Assembly: GCA_009760855.2 (NCBI GenBank)
Contig: WPIO01000009.1
Span: forward strand, 7,479,001-7,543,000
From: Cristatella mucedo
Lineage: Eukaryota; Bryozoa; Phylactolaemata; Cristatellidae
Length of the DNA stretch: 64,000 bases
Direction: 5' to 3'
Under the pieces are notes generated by a model that had not been told where the DNA came from, searched no databases, and saw only the letters and a list, made by a program, of their open reading frames with translations. Numbering within the stretch: the first letter of the stretch is position 1; the number at the start of each line of letters is the position of its first letter. Shown in pieces: positions 22,716 to 35,099 of the stretch. The position numbers and the translations under genes were made by a program.

Positions 22716-23954
22716 CGGTGAGGCAGTGGTGGCCAGCATCGAGGCCCTGGCTACCGCCGGCCGTCGAGCAGACTTGTGGGGGGGGGGTGTTTCCTGTCAG
22801 AGTCAGTCAGCCATTGCCCAACCTCAGTCTACTGCTGCCAGCTAGCATCAGTAGACTGACTGTGCACAGTCGCATTAGTGCTCGTTCACTTTGGTGGTTT
22901 CACATGAACCCCAGCCACCCCTAATGGAGCTCTTTCCTGCCGGAGGCAGAGAGATTTAGTAGTAGCTGTTACTTTTTTGGCCTGAATCCGAGAAGCCGAT
23001 GTACCCTGGTGTGCGGTCGATGTGCTAGTTGAGTTGGTTAAAAAAGAGACCGATGTCAGCCAGTCTTGCTCATCGAATGTGCTTAAAGTATTTTAAAGTA
23101 TTTTTGCCAGCAGGTTACTTTTGACTTCTGCTTCTTTTTTGCATCCTGAAAGTCCAGTTCAATATAAAATGGCGATCCCTGCACAAGGACGTGAGGCACA
23201 TCTACTTGAATTCACTGCTGGTGTCTTACTTAGGACCTTTTTATCCCTGCTGCTTCGTAAATGTGCTCGACTTGGCATGCATCGTGATGGGCCTAAACTC
23301 TTAGTTGTTATATATGCTTGATCCGATTCACCTCAAGGCCCTCAAAGCTGCCGAGTGCTGCCAGGAAGGCCCAAGTATTTAGCCTCTTTACATGCTTAGA
23401 GATCTTGCAGGTGACCTTTTCAATATACTTTATACGGTTGCTAGTTTACTTCTATAGTGCTTTCTGTTGTTGATTCATATTTGGTATACATTAAAGCATC
23501 CAGACAGTCTGCTTGTAATTGTTGCCATATTGTTTCCTCACGCCGACATAGCATGGCGCAGTGCTACACCATATAAAGTCGTTGTGTGATCATCGATCGC
23601 AGCGCAAATGTCAGATACTTGTGTGGTGATGCCTGTCCGGAGCTTGTCTTGCGTGCCTTGATTATGATACTCAAAGTTTGGTATAACCGGTGAATTGGTT
23701 TTCACGACTTAAAAGAAAATAAATATTACACGGCAACCAGTTCATTTGGTGAAATATTTACCATTATATTTTGTCATACCAGCTATTCTGTCATACCAGT
23801 GGTTTGGCTAAGCTAAGCTCAGCGAGAATTTCAGTCCATGCATTTTCTAGTAGACTCGACGAGTCTATCGTTGTGCCGATGGATGTTGCAGCCGATTCTG
23901 TGCCTCGTGACATGGCTGCTGCTAAGAACTTTTTTTTCTTCAGTCACAGACGAT
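22716..23954 (+). other. Probable 3' UTR with AATAAA at 23718
   Basis: No further coding exon is seen after the stop. The first AATAAA downstream is at 23718-23723 (GAAAATAAATATTAC), giving a 3' UTR of about 1 kb if used. A 10-base G run lies near 22778. Confidence 0.4.
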
Positions 23955-24112
23955 ACTAGCTGATTTAACTAATAGTCTCTTTTGTATAGCAACAGAAGAG
24001 CCTTTACGGCTATCACCACTGCTTGCTGCAGCAATAAAGGATCGCCCATCGCAGGATTCGAACCCACGACCTCGGTTCCCTAGTAAAAAGCAACTGCCTT
24101 ATGTAGTGTGTA
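23955..24112 (-). mobile_element. SINE-1 copy
   Basis: Antisense: TAGCTGATTTAAC, TTTTGTATAGCAACAGAAGAG, TATCACCACTGCTTGC, then GGATTCGAACCCACGACC (B box complement). Confidence 0.85.
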
Positions 24113-24844
24113 CGATGAGGGGATAGGTCGTGAGCTCTGAATTCGGAGAATTGTTGAATGATCTAGATGCAATGTCAAAAACTAGTGCTGGTTCTACCCC
24201 ACTGCCACAGGGGCCTACATGTTGTGCACATGACCAGCCAATACGTGCAGCTCTGTAACATCACCACTTCCGACGTACTGTTATACTTGCTAAACGATAG
24301 ATTATGGAGTATCCTGGTCTATAAGGATTATAGAATGCAGGAACTTGAAAACATCTCTAGCACTATCACAGTCTGGACTACTTAAGATACCGACATGTCA
24401 GTATGGCAGTTCACACGTGTCATCGTGATCACCACGCACTTGCATGTATCCACACGCAGTATGCCAGAGCCGCAGTGATCAGTAGATCAAGAAGAAATTA
24501 TTAGACCCTCTGGTTATGAGCTAAGTGGTCATTTCTTTATAGATATTTTCAATTTTTGTTCACTACCGTCAAAGTGGTTTGCTTGCCCCTTGCCCTTTGC
24601 TAAGGTATCTGCATCTGAGTTGACAGATACTGATCGGAGCCCATATTCTGTGTTGATTGGCTTGTATGTCGACGTTTTCTGTGTTGGATAAAGCATTGTA
24701 AATTCTGGTTCGGTAGATAAGTCAACCTCATTAGATCCTGTCCATTGCTCGTCACTAAACGATAAGACCATTTCCTGTGCATTGACATCGGCTGTAATCG
24801 CTCAGTCCTGAAGCATGCAGCACTTGGGGCCACGCCGGAGCTTG
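24113..24844. other. Gene-free intergenic stretch
   Basis: No exon or repeat recognised. Confidence 0.4.
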
Positions 24845-26600
24845 TAGTAGTAATAATAATAATAAAACATTTATATAGTGTGCTCAGACAACTTAATCTA
24901 TTTCTAGGCACTTTACATTTGCTTAAAGAGAAGCATGATCAGATGGTTAGTGATAACTATAGGTTAAGCCAGGATTCGTGCGTAGGGGCTGCACAGGGGT
25001 CTGGGAGCGGAGCCCCCTGTAAAGAGAGCCTGGGGGCGTCTCCCCAACGCCTGCAGCACGCGAAAATGAGCCGAAATGACACCGAAATCGCCAGTGCAGC
25101 CTGGCCAGTCACCAATCGGCTAACCACTGGCTTCGCAAGCCAAGCACAGCCGCCCGACCGGGTGTGAGCCTCGGCTCCCACCTACCAGGCCAGGGGTGCC
25201 AGCTGCCATGCCCTCTGGCTTCGCCTCTGGTGTTAACATAAAACAATAGCTAGACGTTGCAGTGTCAGCATGCAAATATAGTTAGTGGCACCATGTGAAG
25301 TGTCAGCATACATAAGCACGCAAAGGACAAATCACAAACACCCACCAAATGCTTCGAGAAATGTTTTAGCTTTTTTAAAGGTCAAGTCAACGGACGGTCA
25401 AAGTCAAGGGAAGTCGTCGCGTCAGTCGGCTGGCTGTGAGTGAGTTCCGGGTTTTGGGAGCATAGGAACTGAAGGCCTGGCCTCCAAAGGATTTGACGAT
25501 CGTATGACGTATAGCTAAACGATTTGAGGAAGAAAAGCTGGCGGTATGTTGCCTAGCCTGGCGGGAGAGTAGTTTCGCTAGGTAGGCTGGAGCCAGAGAA
25601 TGCTGGGACCTAAAAACCGTGAAGTCGATAGGCTGCTTGATAGGAAGCCAGTGCAGGTGGGCGAGAAGTGGTTTGATGTGAGAACGAACTACGACGCTCA
25701 CGACTGATAAGCCTAGCTGCAGAGTTTTGCATCAGCTGTAAGCTCCTGATTGCACAGGCCGGTAGACCTGCAAACAGTGAGTTACAGAAGTCGAGACCGA
25801 TGTCACAAGTATGGACCAATTTGGATGTAATACCTCTGTCTAAGCAGGCACGAATATTTGCAATATTATGTAGCTGCAAGCAGGCAGACTTGAATGTGGG
25901 TGGAGCTGTTGTGGTCGTCTAGTGAAAGATTCCTTATAAACACGACACCCAGATTTTGTACAGAAGTTACAGAAGATAGATATGCTGGCCGAGCCGATCT
26001 TGAGAGTTAGGTTTTCCAATTCGCGAATCACACTTGGTTTTCGCATAACTTGTAAGTTGGTTTTATCATCATTCAGTTTAAGAAATTATGCTGCCATCCT
26101 TGTGCCGATGTGAGCAATACATGCATCAAAGGAGTTGAGAGAATTCGACGAACTGGAGGGCCGGGAGGGATCAGAGCAAAGGTACAATTAAGTGTCATTT
26201 TGGAAGTGAAATCTTACATTGTGCTTGGTGATCGCACCGGCAAGAGGGAGCGTATAAGTTTTGAAAATGAGTGTACCCAGTACAGAACCCTGAAGTACCC
26301 CCCTAGTTAAGTGCTTCCTTAGATCTTCTTTGTCCTTCGCATCGATACTCAGAGTCTCCAACTTAAATAGGACCTAAAGAATTGCAGAGCAGTTCCATTG
26401 GTACCATCCAGACGAAACGAGAGAACGAAGCTCAGGAAGGACTTGGTGATCAATTGTATCAAAAGCTGCTAAAAGATTCAACTAACAAAGCAGAGAGATT
26501 TTGCATGAGTCGGAATTCATGAGTAGGTCGTTTGTTGTACAACCGAAGCTGTGCTGACTGTGGATTGATTAGCTCCAAAATCAGACACCGGGCTTATATG
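24845..26600 (-). mobile_element. L2 copy, RT to 3' end, interrupted by an insertion
   Basis: The long antisense LINE starts at its ATT tail (AATAATAATAATAA at 24850) and runs to about 26600. On the minus strand it encodes LLAAFDTIDHQ near 26480, then the NLTLKIGSASIS region, IRACLDRGITSKL and SYAPKTRNSLTASR. It is split by roughly 280 bp of unrelated sequence at 24963-25245. Many frameshifts make it inactive. Confidence 0.85.
24963..25245. other. Unknown insertion inside the L2 copy
   Basis: This GC-richer block splits the L2 3' region. Its edges read GTTAAGCCAG and CTGGTGTTAAC, near-complementary, so it may be a small DNA transposon. I see no clean target duplication. Confidence 0.4.
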
Positions 26601-26689
26601 ACTTAGCAGAGAGAGAGAGAGAGTGACCGATGCAATTTTTCCGGCAAGGCTTTTCAGTTGCAGATGACGCTAATGAAATTGCCTTCTGA

Positions 26690-26742
26690 TATTTAGTTCT
26701 CTGTGAGCGCTATATACATTTCTTATTATTACTCTTTAGTTA
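26690..26742 (+). mobile_element. L2 3' tail fragment
   Basis: ATTTAGTTCTCTGTGAGCGCTATATACATTTCTTATTATTA is the last part of an L2 end. Confidence 0.55.
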
Positions 26743-28854
26743 TGCCGTACCTATTGGGCTGGCCTTTCAGTCACTCAATTTAAGAAAACCTGCCACCACC
26801 TAACCGCGAATCTCGCTCGGTAATGCCGCTGCGAGACAGCCTGAGAGAATCTGAGGCGGCCGGAGAAGGTCGAGGATCGGAAAAGGGACCGGACCGGAAA
26901 AGGAAGGAAGGAAACCCGAAAAAATCAAGCAGCACAGGTGAATTGAGTGCCATTTGCAACAAGATGAAATCCTGTGCAGTACTTTGCAATCAAATCGGAA
27001 AAATCGAGCGTCTATATTGTGAAAAGATCTTACTTATAGCAGATCCTTGGAGTGGTCCATATTTCAAGGGCTGTTCGAACGGCTGGTGGTGGTTAAAACT
27101 ACATTCTAAAATCTCTCATTAGACCTTGACCTTGCAGAAACTAGAAACTAGACTATGCATTTCGCGGCAGTGCAGTGCCAGTGATCCGCAGAAGGCATTC
27201 GCTCAAGAAAGACTTGGTAATCGCCGGTATAAAATGCTTACGGGAACAAGCATTGAGACTACCTGAGTCGACACTCACGAGGAGGTCGTTGTATACTCGT
27301 AGTGATGCTGCTTATATAGAAAGATAAGCTTTTAATCGTGATTGGTATTTAGTTGTTAGGATAAGGGCTGCATAGAGATTGCATTCTGTCTTTAGTATAT
27401 TCCTAGACAAAACCGCTGCGATGACGTAATCACTCAAAGCTGCATCTAGTCTTCTAAAGTTTCTCGCGAGTCAAGTCAATCGCTGCCTGGAGTTCGAGCT
27501 AGCTTTGAGATATCCACGAGCAGTGATTGCAGGGAAACGCCCTCCGCCGATTTGCTACTCCTTTCAACAAATAGTAGCGCAGCCATTTTTTTGTCCGCGA
27601 CAGCTGCTGTACACCGAAAATGCAGTTGTGCTCTTTAGAGAACGCCATGATGCACGGTTGTGCCACGTTTCTGCTCATCACGTCGACGAAACTGCGTAAA
27701 ACGCAAGTCTAAACTGTCCGACCTGTTCGGAGGCGGAACTAACGACTTTGCTGTGTGCAAGAGTTCTTGGAATTGAAGATCATACAGTTTCCCCAGTTTG
27801 GCAAGAAGATATTGAGAAATAGCATGTCGACGATGCATTGACATCGATATTGACGTCAGTCTGCTCGCAAGGAAACACTATTCGCAGGCTCGCTTAGTAG
27901 CAATCGAAGGCTGCAGCTTCGGTGAGAAATCGAGAGCGTCCTCAGGGGAAAGGCAATGCGTGCGATTGAAAAGAACGAAAATATTAGTTACAGTAGGTGG
28001 TAACGTGGCACGATGCATGGCGGTTATGTACTTTATGTGAAGCCTTCCGCACGGAAGCCTTCCCAAAGTCAGGACTTTACGGGTAGTGTAGGTGCTGGTT
28101 CTAAAAGGATGGCCTAGCCACAGAAAAGCTAGGTTGCAACCTTGCTTGGGGTCCAGAGCGCCGGGCATAAGTAAAGCTGAACGTCTTCACAGGCTCACCG
28201 AGCCTAGGCGTGGCTTAGAGCGAAGTGAAGAGCGAAGCGGCGCACTCGCCGACTTGGGATGAAGCCGAGGAAAGCTAAATAAACACTCGTGGGCTACTGT
28301 AAACACACGTGGTGACTTCGATTCCATTAGCTACGCGTGCCCGTTTTAGTCACTCTAGCAAGCCCAGTTGAGATACATGTATGTACACGTATGCCATTAT
28401 TATCGTGTATCTGTCTGTAACTCAAAGAGGCGACAGAACCATAAAGCTCCTTCAGAAAAAGAGACATATGACTGAGCGAGCCCCCCTGCCCGATTAGTTG
28501 ACCGACCATGAAGCAATATCCGTCGCCAGCTGCAGAGGCTTACTGGCCCTTTTTGGTAGCGAAGCCAAAACTGTGTAACAGCATTCCAGCCTAGACAGAA
28601 CAATCGAGCTCGTGAGATATTAAGCTATACGATGGTTAAAGCGAATTCGCACTCAAAAACCCTATGCATGCGGCGGGACTATCAGACTTTGCTTTCTAAT
28701 TGGTGGCACTGTCTAGCCACAGGTATCGGGTGCTCGTAATTTAGGCGCCCTTTTTGATGACTGCTTGATATTTAAAAATTTCATTCGGAAGACCGCTTCT
28801 ACAACAAGCGATCGTGTTTGATACCTGTATAAGACTAAGTACTCTCTACCGCGG
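26743..28854. other. No supported gene
   Basis: Moderate-GC unique sequence. An ATG at 26823 opens a Lys/Arg/Glu-rich frame of 38 codons that meets CACAG|GTGAAT at 26937/26938 in phase 1. It could be a first exon, but nothing else supports it. AGAGAAAGCTAAATAAACACTCG near 28268 carries an isolated AATAAA. Confidence 0.35.
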
Positions 28855-29092
28855 TGGCTAGCAAAACAAAATTTGCTGACATCCAGGATTGAATGTCTGC
28901 AAGGCATGCAGGAATTCAATTTTTATCTGTCGCTGCAGTTGACTCTGATGGTTTACTTGACAATTAAAGCTGATGTCGTCAGCATAGAAGTAATGGCCAA
29001 TGACGCGGGCTCGTATAACAATTCCGAGAGCCTCAATATATACTGGTAGCAGCAAAGGTTCAATAGCTGACTCTTGTCCGGCTTCGTAGGGA
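28855..29092 (-). mobile_element. L2 RT fragment with YADD
   Basis: Minus-strand frame with LPVYIEALGIVIRARVIGHYFYADD, i.e. the RT active site, then decayed sequence. It abuts the + strand L2 that begins near 29100. Confidence 0.65.
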
Positions 29093-29502
29093 ACCGGTTT
29101 GCTCGAGAGAACTTGGGCAACTTCCGCCCAGTCTCCCTTCAACCGTTTTTATCAAAGACACTGGAATGAGTCGTGGCAGACCAGCTGAACTCATTTATGG
29201 AAATGTCAAACCTTGTTAGTAAGTTCCAGTCTGGTTTTAGAGCTTATCACTTTACAGAATCATCATAGCTTCCGGTGTATAACGACCCACGTAGGAATGC
29301 ATGCTTAGGTAGAGTGTCTCTTTTTGTCTTGCTCGATCTTTCCGCAGCTTTTAATATTATCGATCACCAAGTCCTTCTTGAGCGCCTCTAATCTCGCCTG
29401 GGCATTACTGGCACTGCATTGCAATGGTTCAGGTCCTCTCTCAGTGGCAGACGGAGGAGTATTGATGCGAATGGACAAAGATCACCCGAGGAACCTTTAA
29501 AT

Positions 29503-29641
29503 TCAAATAATTCATTTGTATAGCACCCTAAAACAACTTACTCTCTATTCAGGTGCTTCACATATGCCTCCGGGCTCGAGCCCACGACCTCAGCCAGGCT
29601 TTAGTCGGGGTGAGCGCTTTAACCGCTGGACCAAATCAGCT
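29503..29641 (-). mobile_element. SINE-2 nested in L2, with target duplication
   Basis: Flanks are AACCTTTAAAT (29492-29502) and AACCTTGAAAT (29642-29652), an 11-bp duplication with one mismatch. The B-box side reads GGCTCGAGCCCACGACC. Removing the insert restores the host line EEPLKYG. Confidence 0.9.
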
Positions 29642-30576
29642 AACCTTGAAATATGGGGTACCTCAGGCTCTGCGCTGGGTCCTGTTCTTTTCACGATTTA
29701 TACTCTCCCTCTTGCCGCTGTGATTGCCCATCCAAATCTAGGCCTTCACGTCTATGCAGATGACACTCAGTTGTACCTTTGCTTTGACCCCTCCCAGTCC
29801 TCAAGCACGTCGAATTCTCTTAATTCCTTTGCTGCCTGTATTAATGACATCCGAAAATGGACGGTAGCATACCTTCTTAAACTGAACGATGATACAACCA
29901 ACTTACTAGTCATTGGCAAACAAAGCGTGATTCAGAAATGGGAAAGGCTAACGCTCAAAATCGACCCTGCCGGCACATGCCCTGTTGAATTGGCAGGAAA
30001 TGTATGTGTCATGTTCCAAAGTGACCTTTCATTAGACAACCACATCAGCTCCACAGTCAAGTCTGCCTACTTTCAGCTATATAATATTGCTTAAATTCGG
30101 GCTTGTTTAGACAAGGATACAACATCTAAATTGATCCATGCATTTGTGACATCCCGTCTTGACATCAGTAACGGACTGCTTGCTGGTCTACTGGCGTGTG
30201 CAGTCATGTGCTTACAGCTGGTGCAAACACTGCAGCAAGGCTTGTTTGCCGTGAGCGTCGCAGTTGCCACATCTCGCCACTTCTCGTCTACCTGCACTGG
30301 TTCCCAGTCAAGCAACGCATCGACTTCAAGGTTCTGTAACTCACTTTTAGGTATCCTCATTATTTGGCTCCAGCCTACCTATGCGATCTACTGCCCCACC
30401 AGGCTAAGCATAGTAGCACCCGGTTTTTGGAATCTAATTTTACCTATACCTCGTACGAACCTCAAATCTTTTGGAGACCGTGCCTTTAGTTCGTATGATC
30501 CCAAAGCTTGGAACTCACTCCAGCTTGCGTCACGACATCCCCTGACTTGACCACATACAAAAAGAAACTAAAAACG

Positions 30577-31068
30577 CGTAATGTAATGTAATTTATCTCC
30601 ATCTGTAACTCCACAAAGTCATAAAGACAATGTGAGTGTTACGCGGGAGAGTTTTGCATGGTGCACTCACAGCCTAAGCGGCTTTCGGTACGCATTCGGT
30701 ACCCAACAGACTTCGTCTCACGCAACAAAGAGAAAGTGGGAAGCATAGCAGAGTCAGGAGAGCAGTTGAGGTAGTGAGTAGCATAGAAGTAGCAGTTCAG
30801 GACCGCTGAAAAAGATGTGCCATAGTCGGCAGTTGGAGAGTAGTTGTCGTTGCGTAAGAATTGTGGAAGCGAGTTCCACAGTCTAGGACCTGCAGAGCTA
30901 AAGCTTCTGTCGCCAACTGTCTTTAAGCGGAGGAATGGGACAGCTAATTTACTGTCCACACAGGACCTGAGGGCGCGAACAGGCTGAAACTGATGCAGCA
31001 GTTCAGCCAGGTATGAAGGAGCCAAGCCGTGGCGGGCCTTGTGGGTCAGCGTAAGAACTTTGCTCTGT
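30577..31068 (-). mobile_element. L2 family B nested in L2 family A
   Basis: Antisense copy with TAATGTAATGTAAT (tail) at its left edge. Minus-strand protein: IQSKVLTLTHKARHGLAPSYLAELL, then VGDRSFSSAGPRLWNSLPQ and a C-terminal FSLLRETKSVGYRMRTESRLG block. It is 5'-truncated but the C-terminal ORF2 is open for 144 codons. It is nearly identical to the copy at 38386. Confidence 0.9.
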
Positions 31069-31454
31069 ATCACAGCATTTAGTGGGTCTACTCGATTCGT
31101 CCTTTACATCCTTATACGTGCTGACACTGTGCTTGCTGCCACTAACCGTACTTGCATAGTGACCCTATGCACGTCACCCCTAACCATATTATTCTTTTTT
31201 TCTATTGAGCATGCTACCATTAACCATTCGATCGTCCTTCCTTTGCAGCAAGTCTAGAGTGCCTCGAGAGAGTTGAGTCCTCTGGGGCGCTATATGAAAT
31301 GTATTATTATTATTATTATTGACCGCCTCACGACAAATGCTGAACACGTTCAGATAAGTGCGATGCGAAGCCTCACCGGAGCCAGACCGAGGACTTTCGG
31401 AGTGACAGGCGGCGATAAATTACAAGGCTGCTCTCATACTTTAAGAGGAAGATT

Positions 31455-31605
31455 TTGATTTTTCTAAGACATTAGCATGCTGACACTTCGCACGTTATCA
31501 CTACCGATACGATTATGCTTCCTTTACAGCGTCTATAAACTGCCTACGAAGGGGTTAAGACTGCTGAGGGCGCCATGCAAATGTATTTTTATTACTATTC
31601 AAGTA
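31455..31605 (+). mobile_element. L2 3' tail fragment
   Basis: AGCATGCTGACACTTCGCACG ... CTGCTGAGGGCGCCATGCAAATGTATTTTTATTA. Confidence 0.7.
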
Positions 31606-31904
31606 GAATACTGCGATTGATTGTGCTGTTAGATCAAGCCAGACCGGGGCCGTGATTTTACCATCATCGTTGCTTCCCCGGTATGTCGGTGGTCACGCAG
31701 AGGAGAGCAGTTTCAATGCAATGGTGACGCTGTAACTCAGACTGCAACTAAACTGTTCTACAAGGCGCTTAGAGGCCATGTTTCGAATATATTGATGGAA
31801 AAGAAAAAGTAAAGAATGTAGGCGATAGTTTTCCAGGACCGCGGAATCCAAGCTTTTCAAGTATCGGTCTTGAACTGAAGTCGATTTGAAAGACATTGGA
31901 AATA
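31606..31904. other. Unassigned
   Basis: Possibly decayed LINE sequence. Nothing firm. Confidence 0.3.
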
Positions 31905-32182
31905 ATTCCATTATATCTAGTGAAGCGCTACTGCCGACTATGGCACATGTCTATCTAGCCGTCCTGAGCTGCTACTTCCATGCTACCCACTACCTCGACT
32001 ACCCTCCTTACTCAGCTATACTTATCACTTTCTCTTTGTTGCGTGAGATGAAGTTCGTTGGCTACCGAATGCGTACCGAAAGCCGCGGAGGCTGTGAGTG
32101 GGCTATACAAAACTGTCCTGGATAGCACCCACATTGTCTTTGTGGCTTCGTGGAGTTACAGGCGGAGATACATTACATTCGG
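31905..32182 (+). mobile_element. L2 family B, 3' end (diverged)
   Basis: ATGGCACATGTCTATCTAGC through TTGCGTGAGATGAAG, ACCGAATGCGTACCGAAAGCC and GGCGGAGATACATTACATT. Confidence 0.85.
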
Positions 32183-33609
32183 TGTTCTAGTTTGTTATGT
32201 GTGGATCAGCTACTTTTTTGTGTACCGGTACGATAATCCGACCATGGTGATGATTAGTTACCCCGTAGAACGCGTTTGTAGTCGATTGAATTCGATTTCG
32301 GGGGGGGGGGGAGATCGCGGGACCCGATCATCGAGGGCTCCTCGGGCGCCGAGGTTCTTTGTCAATGGTAAATGTCCCTGTGCCCAGAATGCCCTTTTTG
32401 CATGGATGACAGGCACCTGCGACCAATGACAAACGCCCGAGTACTGCGGAGCACGCTGTAAATAATGGCAATAAAGGAGCAAGTTCCCCTGGCAGACCGC
32501 CGAGCTCATAATTGTCGACCGAGACCCAAGTCGGCGACGGCGGTCGGCCCTGTTAGATACAGATTGAAGCGGCCGCTTCAGGACGCGGCAGCCGCTCATT
32601 CTCGACAAAGCGAAGCTTAGTCAGATTGCGCTCATTTCCTTTTAGGCTTGCGGCACCGCCGGCAGCAGAGGGCCGTCCATTGTGCGCTAAAGCGGCCGCA
32701 TGTAAGCCAGCAATTATTTGTGCTGTTAGTTTTATGGCTAGTCGCATGAAAGATACGCATCGGCGCCTTAACGAGGATTCGACTTAACGAGAGGGACTGC
32801 TCTAGAACTGGTGGGGACAAAGGAGCGGCCGCCGCCGCCGCCGCCGCCGCCGCTCATCGCCCGAGCGTTCGGGGCTGCTGCTTCGGTTCCACTCTGATCG
32901 GCGACCGAGTTGCCGATGTGAGTCGTCGAATCGCCCTCGAGCGAACGCACTTTCGTATGCACACGGCGGCTCGGGCGGCTCGGCCGACCAAGCTCGAGGG
33001 ACGACGGGCTACGTCTCCGTCGGCGACGACGTTGCCGCTACCGCCCCGCCCCCATCCGAGTCAGGTATAGTGCCGGAGGTCTGATGAACTCCGCTTTTAT
33101 TTGAGGTGTGCAGCGGATAAGAAAGTTGCAATTATTACCGATGGGAAGTATTCCCCTAGTACTCATCATCGTAAATTCATCGTTACAACCGGCCGTCATA
33201 AGAAAATCGTGGCTGAACGGAAGCGCGGTTTATACGTGTATATCGGGCCGTGGCTCCACCAAGCGACGAAGACAAAAAGTGGTGTTACGCCAGGTAGTTG
33301 TCCACAGCAGCGACGACACCAATTTCGCTTTCGGTTCGCACACGGTAACCAACGAAGAGCGAAAGCTGATTCGGGAGGATTGGTTGCACAGACCTAGCGG
33401 GGTAGCGCGGCTTGAAGAAGGCCAAGTCGACAGCCGGAAGGAGCACTGCTCATTGCAAATAATTTGTTGATGCGCTGTACGCAGTTTAAAGCCAGCCAGC
33501 ATAGCAAAGCTTCTATCCCCAGCAGTTTATACGTGAAAGAAAGAGACATCTTGTTTATAGTCCCGAGACTGAGACTTGAGGGCACGAGAGGGTTGCAACT
33601 GGCAAGGCG
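32183..33609. other. Unassigned, with a short (CCG)n tract
   Basis: A (GCC)n run lies at about 32825-32852. A + frame at 33108-33470 (120 codons) is open but shows no domain and no convincing splice sites. Confidence 0.4.
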
Positions 33610-34377
33610 GTGCAGCTACTCGTGAAGGAGCTCATCCGTGACGGGCCATGCGGATTGGAACAAGATCGGTTTGGATTGACCAATCGAAAGCCACTGGAAT
33701 TCTTTGCAATTAAAGCAAGTCAATATTTTTTTCTGGATTTACAAGTCCGCCTATCAACGGTATTTAGCGGCACCTGTAAGAGCTTCCTTTTTAGAAACCC
33801 CAGCCAATACCGATTGACAGTAGACCAGCTTAGAGAGAACCATGGATCTTGTACCGTTATCACACTCAAAGCGAGAGAACTATATATATATATATATGAA
33901 AAAGCCCCGTGGAAGCAGTTCTTCGAATCTGGTGTACCGAGTTCCTCCAATCGTCAGCTGCCAATGGTGGTAACCTTCTACCCCTACCGGTTGCCAAGAG
34001 TTGCTCTATTTGCGATTTTTTGTTCTCCTTTCGGCCCAGTCTTTCAAAAACTGTCCGATCCTTATAATGCGCCATTTCAGCATTCACTTAACCAATCGAG
34101 CGCCGACCGATCACTCAGCCGATCCTCTTTGTGCCAAATTTCCCTCCATTTTCGTCGACTCAGCTTCTCCCGTGGCACATTATCATGGGCTCATGCGAAT
34201 CAAAAGGGGGCACACTCTCACAATCACTTCATTTTCCTCTATTTGTATACCCCTAACTCATGGAATTATCAATTTCTGCACCAGACGACCGTGCGAAGGC
34301 AGATTTCGCTATCAGTATGTCTCTCCTTCGGTGTCCAGAAAAATTGTCTTCAAATCGCGAGAGCCAAAGGACCTTGA
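33610..34377 (+). other. Long unexplained open frame, 256 codons
   Basis: The frame runs from a GTG at 33610 (preceded by an in-frame TGA 24 bases upstream) to a stop at 34375-34377. It is the longest open frame in the window that is neither repeat-derived nor in a GC-rich block. It contains a short YIYIY stretch from an AT microsatellite. The first half reads DGPCGLEQDRFGL ... and the second is Ser/Leu/Phe rich. I recognise no domain, and codon positions show no obvious bias by eye. It could be an exon, a decayed transposon gene or chance. Confidence 0.25.
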
Positions 34378-35099
34378 CATTGATATTGAGGCTGCTCGCA
34401 TAATTGCTGACTATTTTCCTCTCCACTTCTTCTCAGCCCTCCATCCGTTCTAGCCTCTTTGGCGTAATGCAACGAGACGACGAATTCTGATGTTTTGAAC
34501 GAGTTTCTTCCTCGGGCTAGTTGCAATGCACGCCCTCGCCAAGACAGGCAAGGGTTTACTGTAGATGTTCAAATAGTTAGGATTACTAAGTAAAAGCTTG
34601 AAAAATATATATATATAAAACAGGACTGACTGTCCATCGACTGGCATAGGACAATTATTGTAATTCGCACTAATCCATCGCAGCCAAGGCAAAGTCTCGC
34701 TACTTTAAGAGCACAGTGCAATCACAAATGCATAGTTCAAAACTGCTCATGACGAGTGTCAACTGTCTTCTTAGACCCAGTCAAGTCAGCACCAGACCTA
34801 TCAACCCTTGTGTCGATCAAGTTGATTGCCGTTTCAAACTTCTTCCTCAAAAAAGATTGGCAAAATGAGTGAGCCCGATGTGTCCAAAGTGAAATCCTCA
34901 TCGTGGAGTCTTCATCGTGCGTTCCTTGCTCTCTTTCTCAATATCCAATAAGCCTGTCCCAGCTGCCCTAATCTCTCGAAATCCATCTCCCAGTCTCAGA
35001 AGACTTCTAGTCGTCGAGGTCCCATCGCTACTAGTCTCCTTAGACTATATGCCTATGGTTTTATTTCGTGCCCTGAATTACTGACAGATAGTAAATCTA
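34378..35099. other. Probably decayed LINE sequence
   Basis: No exon. The sequence leads into the L2 fragment at 35100 and may be its degenerate upstream part. Confidence 0.35.

Larger units (their letters stand above)
29100..31320 (+). mobile_element. L2 family A, longest copy, with two nested insertions
   Basis: Starts with NFRPVSLQPFLSKTLE, continues through FQSGFRA, LLDLSAAFNIIDHQVLLERL and GTSGSALGPVLFTIYTLPL, then an intact [15 protein letters not shown] (RT active site near 29756), LKLNDDTTNLL and SDLSLDNHISSTVKSAYFQLYNIA. It then ends in the 3' stem-loop and an ATT tail at 31303-31320. A SINE-2 (29503-29641) and a family B LINE (30577-31068), both antisense, have inserted into it. 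The open stretch 29516-30094 spans the SINE junction only by chance. Confidence 0.9.

Noticed and set aside
33108-33470. 120-codon + frame
   Set aside because: No domain, no ATG context or splice sites of quality; length is within chance for this region.
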